From positions 496,001 through 560,000 of the forward strand of contig NZ_JAACJR010000006.1 of assembly GCF_009939225.1 (NCBI RefSeq): DNA of 64,000 bases. Direction: 5' to 3'. Below are positions 37,959 through 46,770 of the stretch, piece after piece (within the stretch, counting starts at the first letter, position 1; each line of letters starts with the position of its first letter). Both the position numbers and the translations under genes were made by a program. The DNA is from Sediminibacterium soli (GTDB lineage Bacteria > Bacteroidota > Bacteroidia > Chitinophagales > Chitinophagaceae). The notes under the pieces were generated by a model. That model saw only the letters and a program-made list of their open reading frames with translations, had not been told where the DNA came from and made no database searches.

Positions 37959-39470
37959 CTATTTCTCCTTATTCCTTCTCCACCATCTCACAAATACCTC
38001 GAACATCTGGCCGGCATCGGGTGTGAGTTTTCCGTAGAAGATACCGGCGCACATGATACCGGAGAACAGGCCGGCACGCAGGAACAAGGGCAGCCATCCC
38101 GACATATGCCTGAACAGGAAATAACTGAGCAGGTAAGCGCCCAGCGCCAGCAGCAGGGAATACAGTGTTTTCAGCGTAAAGGGCTGCATGCCGAATTTGC
38201 GGCGGAGAAATTCGTAACGCACAAAATTATAGATCGAATAGGCCGACAGTTCGGCAATGGCAGAGCCGATGATACCGTAATTCTTGATTAGATAGTAGGT
38301 AAGCGGCAGGCGCATGGTAAGCAGGATAACGCCGCTCAGAAAATCGAACCGCCAGAGCGTGGATGTGCTGATCACCATGCCATTCAGTCCTGTGCCGGCA
38401 TCAATGATCCGTACCATTCCCAGGATAAATAAAACGGTCATCCCGTCGCGGTATTGTTCCTGTATGTTCAGTACCGCGATGGCATCGCTGATATTCAGCC
38501 AGAGGTTGCCAAAGATCAGCAAAGACAACAGCAGCAGGTTGATGCAGGAACGCTGGTAGATACGCGCAATCTCTTTGAAGTTCTTATCCTTCCAGGCTTT
38601 TGCCAGCACACTGGCGGAAACAGACTGTATGCTTCGCTGCGGCACCTGAATCAGGTTGGCCGCATACTGGGCAAACACGAATATCCCTGTTGCGGCAAGT
38701 CCTTTCAGGCTGGCAATGATCAGGCTGTCGATGGTGGAAGCGATGGCGGCGATAACGGTGCCGCTGAAGATCAGCGCCTGCATATTGAACATTTTCTTCC
38801 AGTAGCGCTTGGTAACCTTGCTCACGCGGAAGGTAAAGCGCAGACGGCCTGTCTTTCGCAGGTAAAAAAACAGCACCAGGAAAATGACCAGGTACTGGAA
38901 AGCAAACAGGTAAATAAACTGCGAAAAACTGATCACTTTGAAATAAAACAGCAGGATGATGACCGTGGTAAGGATCCGCAACGCCGTTTCCTTCAGGAAA
39001 TTGGATACGATGGATTTCTGAACGGCCCAGGCAAAACTTTCGGTGACCGAAAAGAACAGCATACCCATGGCAAAGGGAAAAAGCCATGCATAATAGTTTA
39101 CGGCCATCGGCGACCGCTCGGCAAATTTTCTGACGAACAGCGGCTTTAGCTGCCAGCCGGCGATCAGTATGATCACAAAACCTGCCAGTGACAGCAGCAT
39201 GGCCCAGGTCATCAGGTCGATATTCCTGTCTTCCAGGTTGTCTTTGTAATAAGGATAGAATTTAAAAATAACCGACATCATACCCAGCGATCCGAATGCG
39301 AACATGATCTGGCTGGTGTCGAAGAAGAATTTGGTAAGCGCGTATTGCTCGGGGCTGAACGATCCGTTCTTTGTATAAAAATACATATTGATCATCCCGA
39401 TAAAAAATCCCACGTATACCAGCAGGCTGGAGATGATCGTTTGTTTGCGGATACTTCCCAAGGAAATCAA
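37959..39470 (-). CDS. Oligosaccharide flippase / polysaccharide export membrane protein
   Basis: 503 aa, about fourteen hydrophobic helices. It has a polysaccharide-synthesis N-terminal block (LLVYVGFFIGMINMYFYT, GSLGMMSVIFKFYP) and a C-terminal block (GTGLNGMVISTS, LRRKFGMQPF). This is the MOP superfamily that flips lipid-linked sugars (Wzx-like). No glycosyltransferase genes are nearby, so the substrate cannot be guessed. It lies 72 bp downstream of the M1 peptidase gene on the same strand and may share its transcript. Confidence 0.82.
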   Translation of the reverse strand: MISLGSIRKQTIISSLLVYVGFFIGMINMYFYTKNGSFSPEQYALTKFFFDTSQIMFAFGSLGMMSVIFKFYPYYKDNLEDRNIDLMTWAMLLSLAGFVIILIAGWQLKPLFVRKFAERSPMAVNYYAWLFPFAMGMLFFSVTESFAWAVQKSIVSNFLKETALRILTTVIILLFYFKVISFSQFIYLFAFQYLVIFLVLFFYLRKTGRLRFTFRVSKVTKRYWKKMFNMQALIFSGTVIAAIASTIDSLIIASLKGLAATGIFVFAQYAANLIQVPQRSIQSVSASVLAKAWKDKNFKEIARIYQRSCINLLLLSLLIFGNLWLNISDAIAVLNIQEQYRDGMTVLFILGMVRIIDAGTGLNGMVISTSTLWRFDFLSGVILLTMRLPLTYYLIKNYGIIGSAIAELSAYSIYNFVRYEFLRRKFGMQPFTLKTLYSLLLALGAYLLSYFLFRHMSGWLPLFLRAGLFSGIMCAGIFYGKLTPDAGQMFEVFVRWWRRNKEK

Positions 39471-39541
39471 TTGATGATTAACAATGACTAATTCATAACC
39501 CGAATACCAGGAGTGATGCCTGCATACTTGCCTGTCGGCTC

Positions 39542-41230
39542 CTAATTACCGCTTACCTGTTCCCTTCGCTGCACGGTCACATAATAGTTCTTTTCTATCG
39601 AATCAAAATCATAGGGTATCGGTTCACCGGGTTTCAGTTCCTTGGTATTCCATTTGTTTGATTCCGGCGAAAGCAGCAGCAGCCCCTTGCTGCTTTGCAC
39701 ATATACGGGCAGGTCAAACCCGTCTATGCAGTTGGTCCAGCGGTATTCGAGTTTTGTTTTGTCAGGAGATATGGCATACTCGAATACCGGCACCTGCGTG
39801 GTGCGCAGGTACTGATCGAATATGCGGTTTACCTTCAGACCGAGGAATTTGCTCATTTCCGACTGTATGTCTTCGGTTGTGACCGTCTGGTGATAAAATC
39901 TCTTATTCAGGAAACGAAGCATGCCGCGGAATTTCTCATCATCGTTCACCGCATGCCGTATGCTGTGCAGCATATTGCCCGATTTGGGATACATATCGCC
40001 GCTGCCTTCCTTATTCACACCATACCGGGCGATAATGGGCCTGTCGTTGTGGATACCCCTGCGCGAACCGTAATTGTATTCGTTACCCGCCTGTTTGCCG
40101 CTCTGGCATTCGGTGAACAGGGTTTCTGAATAATTGGTGAACCCTTCGTGTATCCACATATCGGCGAGGTCCTTGCTGGTAATATTGTTGGCAAACCATT
40201 CGTGGCCGCTCTCATGCACGATAATAAAATCCCATTTCAATCCCCATCCCGTTCCCGACTGGTCGCGCCCCAGATAACCGTTCTGAAACCCGTTGCCATA
40301 GGCCACCGCGCTCTGGTGTTCCATACCAAGATGCGGCGACTGCACCAGTTTGTACCCGTCTTCATAAAAAGGATAGGGCCCCATCCAATGTTCAAAACAG
40401 GTCAGCATTTCTTTCGCCTGTTTGAATTGCACTTTTGCCCTGTCCAGCTCATAATCCAGTACCCAGTAGTCGCAATCCAGTTTTCCTTTTTCACCGGCGA
40501 AGTCTTCGTGCCAGGTTACGTACTTGCCGATATAGGGAACCAGGTTATAGTTGTTGATCGGATTTTTTACTTCCCATTTCCAGGTGATGGTACCGGCTTC
40601 AAAACTTTGTTTGTTCACAAGACGGCCATTGGCCACAGCCACCAGTGTATCCGGAACTGTAATAGCCAGTGTGGCGCCGTTATCGGGCTCATCGCTCTGG
40701 TGGTCTTTACAGGGATACCATACGCTGGCGCCCAGTCCCTGGCAGGCAACACTCATCCACGGGCGACCCAGTTTGTCTTTCTGGAAGATCCACCCGCCAT
40801 CCCATGGCGGCCGTTTGGCTATGCGTGGGTTGCCTTTGAAGGCCAGCGCCAGCGTGCCCACCGTTCCCTTGGCCAGGTTTTGCGGAAACACGAGATAATA
40901 CACATTGCCTTCGCGGGTGTAGGGAATTGCCTTGTCTTTATAATACGCTTTGGTCAGTTCCATCGGTTCCTGCAAGTCTATCTGCATACGTCTGCCGTCT
41001 TTCACCGCTTTAAAACGCATATCCACTTTACCGGCGATGCTTTTGTTGTTGTAATCCGGTTTCACCAGTATGGAATAATGCAGTACATCCCACCATGCGC
41101 GTTCCGGCATGATCGTTCCGCGCAGGGTATCGGCACGGGTAAACGGTCTGGGCGGTGCGCCCAGCTGCGCATGCGCAAAAGATACACACAACAGAAAACA
41201 GGGCAGGAGGGATCTGAGTTTTGTCTTCAT
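39542..41230 (-). CDS. M1 family zinc aminopeptidase
   Basis: 562 aa exported protein with signal peptide (SLLPCFLLCVSFAHA, then QLG). The zinc site is HESGHEWFANN followed after 18 residues by the third ligand in MWIHEGFTNYSETLF. The substrate-binding G-x-M-E-N loop reads GMEHQSAVAYGNG, a variant common in Bacteroidota members. It removes N-terminal residues from peptides outside the inner membrane. The divergent peptide-binding lipoprotein starts only 27 bp away, hinting at a joint role in peptide use. Confidence 0.9.
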   Translation of the reverse strand: MKTKLRSLLPCFLLCVSFAHAQLGAPPRPFTRADTLRGTIMPERAWWDVLHYSILVKPDYNNKSIAGKVDMRFKAVKDGRRMQIDLQEPMELTKAYYKDKAIPYTREGNVYYLVFPQNLAKGTVGTLALAFKGNPRIAKRPPWDGGWIFQKDKLGRPWMSVACQGLGASVWYPCKDHQSDEPDNGATLAITVPDTLVAVANGRLVNKQSFEAGTITWKWEVKNPINNYNLVPYIGKYVTWHEDFAGEKGKLDCDYWVLDYELDRAKVQFKQAKEMLTCFEHWMGPYPFYEDGYKLVQSPHLGMEHQSAVAYGNGFQNGYLGRDQSGTGWGLKWDFIIVHESGHEWFANNITSKDLADMWIHEGFTNYSETLFTECQSGKQAGNEYNYGSRRGIHNDRPIIARYGVNKEGSGDMYPKSGNMLHSIRHAVNDDEKFRGMLRFLNKRFYHQTVTTEDIQSEMSKFLGLKVNRIFDQYLRTTQVPVFEYAISPDKTKLEYRWTNCIDGFDLPVYVQSSKGLLLLSPESNKWNTKELKPGEPIPYDFDSIEKNYYVTVQRREQVSGN

Positions 41231-41257
41231 GACTTAAAATTAGGATATTCGGGCAGC

Positions 41258-42925
41258 ATGATAACGGATCGTATCACAAAGCCGCCCGGTGTTTACAAAC
41301 ATACATTTCCCTTAGCATATTTGTTTTTCCTGCTGGCAACTGTTTGTGCGCTTTCCTGCCAGGACAAAAAAACCGCCGGCAAACAGGTATTTTATTACAA
41401 CGAAATCACCGGTATCGCCACCCTCGATCCTGCATTTGCCAAGAACCAGTCGATCATGTGGGCGGTGCACCAACTGTACAGTACCCTGGTGGAGATCGAC
41501 AGCAACCTCAACATCGTACCCTCCGTTGCCAGGAGCTGGGAGGTAAGTGCCGACAGGTTAACCTATACTTTTCACCTCAGGAACGATGTTTTTTTTCATG
41601 ATAATCCCATCTTCCCCGGCGGAAAAGGAAGAAAACTGGTTGCGGCGGATATCGCCTACAGCCTGCGCCGTATCGTTGACAAAACAACCGCCAGCAACGG
41701 CGCCTGGATATTCAATAACCGGGTAGATTCGATACAGCCGTTTACCGCTCTGGACGATTCCACGTTCCGGCTGAAATTGCTCCGCCCTTTTCATCCCATC
41801 CTGGGCATACTGAGTATGCAGTACTGCAGTATCGTTCCGCACGAGGCGGTGGCGCAATTCGGCAGGGATTTCCGGCGCAACCCCTGCGGCAGCGGTCCGT
41901 TCCGTTTTGTCTCCTGGGATGAGGGTGAAGCCATGGTCTTTCATAAAAACGAACATTACTGGGAGAAAGACAGCAGCGGCACGCAGCTGCCTTATCTCGA
42001 TGCCGTTCAGATCAGTTTTTTTGATAACAAGGCAACCGAGTTCCTCCAGTTCCGCCAGGGCCGGCTCAGTTTTGTAAACGATTTCGACGCCTCGTTCAAA
42101 GATGAGATACTGACAAAAAACGGCGGGCTGCGCAAAGACTGGGAAGGGAAGCTGCTGCTGAAAAAACATGCCTACCTGAACACGGAATATTTTGGCATAC
42201 TGGTAGACGAAAAGAACCCCGTTGTTGGCCATTCGCCCACCCGGATCCGCGCCATACGCCAGGCAATGAACTATGCGCTGAACAGGAAACAGCTGATGAT
42301 GTATATGCGCAATTCGATCGGCATTCCGGCCGAAGCGGGTTTTGTACCCGGTGGACTCCCTTCGCGAAACGCCGACTCTGTAAAGGGTTATCCGTTTGAT
42401 CGGGGCAGGGCGGCAAAACTGCTGGTGCAGGCGGGGTTTCCGGATGGCAAGGGGTTACCGGGCATCAAATTGCTGACGATACCTGTTTACGCGGATGTGG
42501 CGAGTTTTGCGGCCAGGCAATGGGAGGAGGTGGGTATACCCGTACAGGTAGAAGTGGTGCAGAAAAGCCTGTTGCTTGAGCAAACCGCCAAATCACAGGC
42601 GCTGTTCTTCCGGGGCAGCTGGATAGCGGATTATCCCGATGCGGAAAACTATATGGCCATGTTCTACAGCCATAACCCCGCACCCCCCAATTACACCCGT
42701 TACAGCAACCCAATATTCGACAGGCTCTACGAGGAAGCGCTGCTGGAAACCAACGATTCACTCCGCTACCGGTTATACCGGAAAATGGACCAGCTGGTGA
42801 TCAACGATGCACCCGTAATACCCATCTGGTACGATATGGCCATCCACCTGATCCAACCCAACATCCGCAACTTCGGCCCCAATGCCCTGAACCTGCTGGA
42901 ACTGCGAAGAGCAAGAAAGGGATAG
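41258..42925 (+). CDS. Peptide ABC transporter substrate-binding lipoprotein (SBP family 5)
   Basis: 555 aa from ATG 41258. The open frame runs far upstream but there only shadows the M1 peptidase gene. Hydrophobic signal (FPLAYLFFLLATVCALSC) with lipidated Cys about 34. SBP_bac_5 features: FYYNEITGIATLDPAFAKNQS, IVPSVARSWEVSADRLTYTF, HLRNDVFFHDNP, NPCGSGPFRFVSW, and the end VINDAPVIPIWYDM. It delivers oligopeptides to a DppBC/OppBC permease. No permease gene adjoins, but the truncated DppB at 1-1029 could be a partner. Confidence 0.9.
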   Translation: MITDRITKPPGVYKHTFPLAYLFFLLATVCALSCQDKKTAGKQVFYYNEITGIATLDPAFAKNQSIMWAVHQLYSTLVEIDSNLNIVPSVARSWEVSADRLTYTFHLRNDVFFHDNPIFPGGKGRKLVAADIAYSLRRIVDKTTASNGAWIFNNRVDSIQPFTALDDSTFRLKLLRPFHPILGILSMQYCSIVPHEAVAQFGRDFRRNPCGSGPFRFVSWDEGEAMVFHKNEHYWEKDSSGTQLPYLDAVQISFFDNKATEFLQFRQGRLSFVNDFDASFKDEILTKNGGLRKDWEGKLLLKKHAYLNTEYFGILVDEKNPVVGHSPTRIRAIRQAMNYALNRKQLMMYMRNSIGIPAEAGFVPGGLPSRNADSVKGYPFDRGRAAKLLVQAGFPDGKGLPGIKLLTIPVYADVASFAARQWEEVGIPVQVEVVQKSLLLEQTAKSQALFFRGSWIADYPDAENYMAMFYSHNPAPPNYTRYSNPIFDRLYEEALLETNDSLRYRLYRKMDQLVINDAPVIPIWYDMAIHLIQPNIRNFGPNALNLLELRRARKG

Positions 42926-42928
42926 TCT

Positions 42929-43056
42929 GTTCTATTGTTCTATTGTTCTATTGTTCTATTGTTCTATTGTTCTATTGTTCTATTGTTCTATTGTTCTATT
43001 GTTCTATTGTTCTATTGTTCTATTGTTCTATTGTTCTATTGTTCTATTGTTCTATT
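42929..43056. repeat. Octanucleotide microsatellite, 16 exact copies
   Basis: Sixteen perfect head-to-tail copies of GTTCTATT (128 bp), followed by a partial copy. It begins 4 bp after the peptide-binding gene stops and ends 103 bp before the msrA stop on the other strand, so it sits between two convergent genes. Three units encode FYCSIVLL in every frame, which produces false open frames on the plus strand. Perfect copies imply recent or ongoing slippage. Confidence 0.97.
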
Positions 43057-43158
43057 GTTCATAAACCTGTCTCCCGCCTCCCGTATTGTGCCGTCTGCCA
43101 ATATTTTTTCATTCCAAAAACCCTCACGACAACTCACGTTTCACGTCTCAAGCCTCCC

Positions 43159-43830
43159 TCATGCTCCTTTTTTCAATTTACCCTTAAACACTTTCTCAAA
43201 CTTCTCCAGTTTCGGCTGTATCACAAAGCGGCAATAGCCCTGGCTGGAATTGTCGTTGTAATAGTTCTGGTGATAGTTTTCCGCTGGGTAAAAATTTTTG
43301 AAAGGTTCTATTGTGGTCACGATCGGTTTACCCCATGCGCCGCTTTTATCAAGCGCGGTTTTATAGGATTCCGCTTTTGTTTTCTGCGCTTCGTTCAGGT
43401 AATAGATCACACTGCGGTATTGCGGTCCCACATCATTTCCCTGCTGATCGATGGTGGTGGGGTCATGGGTTTTCCAGAAGACTTCGAGCAGATCGTCGAA
43501 GCTTACCCTGGCCGGATCATATACGATCTTGGCCAGTTCCACATGACCGGTATTTTTATCGCAAACCTGTTCGTAGCTGGGGTTCTCCACATGTCCGCCG
43601 CCATAACCGCTGGTTACTTCATACACACCTTCCAGCCGCTGAAAAAAAGCTTCGGTGCACCAGAAACATCCTTCGCCAAAAATGGCCGTATCTGTTTTTA
43701 CTCCTTCCGGAACCTTGGTATTTGCCATATGTATTGATTTCTCGGGTTTTGCTTTTTGTCCGCAGGCGGCAATGGTCACCGCCAGCAGGAACAGGGAAAG
43801 ATAGCTGCGTATCATGCGCTTTGTTTTCAT
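43159..43830 (-). CDS. msrA: Peptide-methionine (S)-S-oxide reductase, lipoprotein form
   Basis: 223 aa from the ATG at 43830. The upstream extension to 43878 lacks signal character. The lipobox AVTIAAC predicts an envelope lipoprotein, unlike cytoplasmic MsrA. The catalytic motif is GEGCFWCTEAFFQRLEGV, and PTTIDQQGNDVGPQYRSVIYY is the conserved substrate region. It repairs oxidised methionine using thioredoxin-like reductants, here presumably in the periplasm. Divergent from mutS2. Confidence 0.93.
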   Translation of the reverse strand: MKTKRMIRSYLSLFLLAVTIAACGQKAKPEKSIHMANTKVPEGVKTDTAIFGEGCFWCTEAFFQRLEGVYEVTSGYGGGHVENPSYEQVCDKNTGHVELAKIVYDPARVSFDDLLEVFWKTHDPTTIDQQGNDVGPQYRSVIYYLNEAQKTKAESYKTALDKSGAWGKPIVTTIEPFKNFYPAENYHQNYYNDNSSQGYCRFVIQPKLEKFEKVFKGKLKKGA

Positions 43831-43979
43831 AAAATTACGATATCGCCGGGTAAACGGTTTGACGGCATGCGCCCGCATACCTTACAGGTTAACGGAGGTT
43901 TAACAACCGAAGGCGTTCCGCGGGCCATCCGCACTCCAGGCAGATTCAATTACATTTGCAGCCTAATTATTATCCGTTC

Positions 43980-46100
43980 ATGCGTCTTTACCCGGAGTCG
44001 GCCGTTTCCCAGCTGGAGTTTGATAAAGTAAAATCCCTGTTGCAGAACCATGCACAAACCGTGTATGCCAAAGAAAAAGCCGGTCAGCTGCGCATCCATA
44101 CAAAGAAAGAATACATACAGCTGGAGCTGAAACAGACGCATGAGTACAAACTCATACTCGGACAGGGACAATATTTTCCCAATGATTTTACACAGAATAT
44201 CAGTCGCGATATCAAACTGCTTTCCATACCCGGCTCCCTGCTGGTTGGCGAGCAGTGGATGCCGGTGCGGAAACTGGCCGACAATACCCGGAATATCTTC
44301 CGCTGGTTCGATACCGAGCGCCGGAATGCTTTTCCGGCACTGGCAAACATCATCGGCGACTGCTATTACGAAAAACTGATCATCGAGCTGATCGACGAGA
44401 TACTGGATGAGAGCGGTAATGTAAAGGACAGCGCATCGGAAGACCTGCAGCGCATACGCCTGGGTCTGTTCCGGAAACGCAATGAATTGCGCAGGGTGTT
44501 CGAGAAAGTGCTGTCGAAACTTTTCAAGGCCGGGTACAGTGCGGATATAGAGGAAAGCTTCAGCAACGGCAGAAGGGTGGTGGCCGTGTTCTCGGAACAC
44601 AAACGCCAGGTCAGGGGCATCTTACATGGCGAAAGCGACAGCCGCAAAACCGCCTTTATCGAACCGGAGGAAACCATCGAGCTCAACAACGATATTTTTG
44701 CGCTGGAACACGAAGAAGGCAGGGAGATTCAGAAAATACTGCGAGAACTTACCTCGCGCCTGTCTCCCTATGCCGGACTTTTGCAGCAGTACCACGATAT
44801 CAGCGGGGAATTTGATTTTGCCAGGGCCAAGGCAAGACTGGCGCTGGATATGAACGGGCAGCTTCCCAATATTTCCGACCATGCGCATGTGGAACTGGCA
44901 GACGCCTATCATCCCTTGCTTTACCTGTACAATAAAACAAGCGGCAAGAAAACCATACCGGTTACACTTACACTGAACGACAGCGGCCGTATACTGGTGA
45001 TCAGCGGGCCCAACGCCGGCGGCAAAACGGTTACCATGAAGACCATCGGTCTTAACCAGATGATGCTGCAAAGCGGTTTGCTGGTGCCCGTGAGCCCGAT
45101 ATCGCAGATGGGGATATTCAAACAGCTGTTCATTCATATCGGCGATACCCAGAACCTGGAATTTGAACTGAGTACCTATTCCAGTCACCTGCTGCACATG
45201 AAGCATTTTATCGAAATGTCCAATGGCCGCACCCTGTTTTTTATCGATGAACTCGGCAGCGGCAGCGATCCCAATCTCGGGGGCGCTTTTGCCGAGGTGA
45301 TCATGGAAGAACTGTCGCGCAAACACGCATACGGCATCGTAACCACGCACTACCTGAACCTGAAAGTGATGGCCAACCATACGCAGGGCATCCTCAACGG
45401 CGCCATGCAGTTCGACGAGGTAAACCTGCTGCCGATGTATAAGCTCGTGGTGGGTAAACCGGGCAGTTCCTACACGTTTGCCATCGCCGAACGCATCGGT
45501 CTGCCCAAAAACCTGATCGGCAAAGCCAGAAAACTGGTGGATGAGGATCATTTTAAACTTGACCGCCTGCTGAACAGCACCGAAAAAGACCTGCAGCAGC
45601 TGGATAAGGAACGCAAAGAACTGCAGAAACTGCTGCGCGAAAACGACCGGCTCAAAAAGGAAATGCAGGCGGTGCTGGACAAAGAACGCCATCGCCAGCA
45701 GGTGGAGCTGCTGAAACAGCAGAACCGCATTTCGGAAGAAAGGATTGCCTACCTCAAGGATATGGAGCGGAAGCTCAAGCAGATCGTGCTCGACTGGAAA
45801 AAGACCGAGAACAAGAGCGATGTCGTAAAAAACCTGAAAGACCTGCTCTTCAAACGCAAGGAGGAGATCGTGGTGAACAAACTGGCTAAAAAAGTAGACC
45901 AGAAATACAAGGAACTGAACCAGCATATTACCGTTGGCACACTGGTAAAGCTCAGAAAAAACTACCAGGTGGGGGAGGTAAAAGAGATCAGGGGTAAACG
46001 GGTCATCGTGCAGATAGGCCAGCTGCCGATGAACGTAGACATAGCCGACCTGATATCCGTTGAAAAAATAGAAGAGAACGCCGAAAAGGGAACAGAATAA
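43980..46100 (+). CDS. MutS2-type ATPase without Smr domain
   Basis: 706 aa from ATG 43980; a TTG at 43956 is less likely. MutS2 N-terminal and core region, then the ABC-type ATPase: Walker A ISGPNAGGKTVTMKT, Walker B TLFFIDELGSGSDPN, and STYSSHLLHMKHF. A long coiled coil (LDKERKELQKLLRENDRLKK and on) separates this from a final KOW-like barrel (VGTLVKLRKNYQVGEVKEI). The C-terminal Smr nuclease domain of typical MutS2 (about 780 aa) is missing; the protein ends ISVEKIEENAEKGTE. MutS2 proteins act on recombination or stalled ribosomes. The stop codon looks genuine. Confidence 0.88.
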   Translation: MRLYPESAVSQLEFDKVKSLLQNHAQTVYAKEKAGQLRIHTKKEYIQLELKQTHEYKLILGQGQYFPNDFTQNISRDIKLLSIPGSLLVGEQWMPVRKLADNTRNIFRWFDTERRNAFPALANIIGDCYYEKLIIELIDEILDESGNVKDSASEDLQRIRLGLFRKRNELRRVFEKVLSKLFKAGYSADIEESFSNGRRVVAVFSEHKRQVRGILHGESDSRKTAFIEPEETIELNNDIFALEHEEGREIQKILRELTSRLSPYAGLLQQYHDISGEFDFARAKARLALDMNGQLPNISDHAHVELADAYHPLLYLYNKTSGKKTIPVTLTLNDSGRILVISGPNAGGKTVTMKTIGLNQMMLQSGLLVPVSPISQMGIFKQLFIHIGDTQNLEFELSTYSSHLLHMKHFIEMSNGRTLFFIDELGSGSDPNLGGAFAEVIMEELSRKHAYGIVTTHYLNLKVMANHTQGILNGAMQFDEVNLLPMYKLVVGKPGSSYTFAIAERIGLPKNLIGKARKLVDEDHFKLDRLLNSTEKDLQQLDKERKELQKLLRENDRLKKEMQAVLDKERHRQQVELLKQQNRISEERIAYLKDMERKLKQIVLDWKKTENKSDVVKNLKDLLFKRKEEIVVNKLAKKVDQKYKELNQHITVGTLVKLRKNYQVGEVKEIRGKRVIVQIGQLPMNVDIADLISVEKIEENAEKGTE

Positions 46101-46186
46101 CAGCGGTAAGCGGTAAAAAACAGGTGCATTTTCTCTCCGCGCACATATTTTTTTGGATGAAACAATTCTAAACGTATTTTCGCGCC

Positions 46187-46271
46187 GGAGAGATGGCAGA
46201 GCGGTCGAATGCGGCGGTCTTGAAAACCGTTGACTGTCAAAGGTCCGGGGGTTCGAATCCCTCTCTCTCCG
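46187..46271 (+). tRNA. tRNA-Ser (anticodon TGA)
   Basis: An 85-nt cloverleaf. Acceptor arm GGAGAGA (46187-46193) pairs with TCTCTCC (46264-46270), discriminator G at 46271. The anticodon loop CTTGAAA gives TGA, reading UCA and UCG codons. The long variable arm is typical for serine. The T-loop TTCGAAT lies in a five-pair stem. No CCA is encoded. This tRNA stands 500 bp before the N2O/NO island. Confidence 0.97.
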
Positions 46272-46276
46272 CCTTC

Positions 46277-46314
46277 GCCCACCGAAGCTTTAGCGCAGGT
46301 GGGCTTTGTGTTTT
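46277..46314 (+). terminator. Terminator downstream of tRNA-Ser
   Basis: GCCCACC (46277-46283) pairs with GGTGGGC (46298-46304), followed by TTTGTGTTTTA. It starts six bases after the tRNA 3' end. Confidence 0.7.
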
Positions 46315-46568
46315 AGGTAGTCAGCCTTAGTTTTCCGGTGGGCAAGCCCCTTTTTATTGAAATGAGTTTCTTCTGACCACAAACTCCTGAATCTCGCTTA
46401 TACCTCTCCTTTGTTACATAACCCTGCACTTATATTGAGGTGAGTGATGGACATACTTACACCCGATGTACGGTTGCTCTGAGCGCGCGATTTTCGCAGA
46501 CATGTCAACCTGCCTCCGCGTTAAACAGGCCCCGAAATGGATGGTGGTCGATTTCCAAAATTTTTTCA

Positions 46569-46604
46569 ACACAGAGGCACGGAAACACGGAGGTTCACGG
46601 AGAA
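46569..46604. repeat. Dispersed repeat, ACACAGAGGCACGGAAACACGG type
   Basis: The segment ACACAGAGGCACGGAAAC plus ACGGAGGTTCACGGAGAA is a known kind of quasi-repetitive phrase in Bacteroidota intergenic DNA. It is not coding. It is the third family of such elements in this window, besides those at 7370 and 32506. Confidence 0.6.
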
Positions 46605-46665
46605 TGTAGCCATAAGAGGGATGCGTAAATCGCCGGCATGATAACAATCAGCCATTGATATCTAA

Positions 46666-46683
46666 AAAAAGGACCTTTTTATC
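46666..46683 (+). promoter_or_regulatory. Operator-like motif A upstream of the nos operon (Rrf2/NsrR candidate)
   Basis: AAAAAGGACCTTTTTATC matches AAAAAGGACATTTTTGTC at 57799-57816 in 16 of 18 positions and the minus-strand motif at 58787-58806 with one base missing. Each lies before a gene of the N2O/NO island. The arrangement AAAAAGG-A-CCTTTTT is a 7-bp inverted repeat. The local Rrf2 protein is the natural candidate to bind it; this is inference. Confidence 0.5.
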
Positions 46684-46689
46684 CTTCTT

Positions 46690-46705
46690 TATGATGAAAG
46701 TCATA
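46690..46705 (+). promoter_or_regulatory. Crp/Fnr-type operator TATGA-N6-TCATA upstream of the nos operon
   Basis: A perfect 5-bp inverted repeat with 6-base spacer, the geometry of Crp-family sites (TGTGA-N6-TCACA in E. coli). The identical half-sites and spacing recur before the crp/fnr gene at 59644-59659. The centre is 73 bp before the cytochrome c start. A box GAATTTTG (46727-46734, 7 of 8 to TAnnTTTG) would put a transcription start near 46740, and so the site at about -43, a class II activator position. Confidence 0.6.
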
Positions 46706-46770
46706 GAATGACAGGCCACCGGTTTGGAATTTTGGGTAACGAAAAAAAATCGCTCACCAAAAATCAGACT

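Larger units (their letters stand above)
46305..46770. other. Gene-free region between tRNA-Ser and the nos operon (466 bp)
   Basis: It holds a degraded dispersed repeat (46569-46604) and the nos control region with two operator-like motifs (46666-46683 and 46690-46705). Short open frames here have no family or start-site support. No remnant of an integrase and no copy of the tRNA 3' end was noticed. Confidence 0.55.

Noticed and set aside
40148..41257. Long N-terminal extension of the peptide-binding lipoprotein
   Set aside because: This part is antisense to the M1 aminopeptidase; the lipoprotein signal starts only after ATG 41258.
42929..43056. CRISPR array
   Set aside because: Units are 8 bp, contiguous and identical, without spacers; no cas genes nearby.
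42935..43737. Protein with repeated FYCSIVLL units
   Set aside because: Translation of the 8-bp microsatellite followed by antisense msrA; no ribosome-site support.
45962..46282. 106-codon minus-strand frame with GERGIRTPGPLTVNG
   Set aside because: A familiar false product of reading tRNA-Ser backwards; the tRNA explains it.
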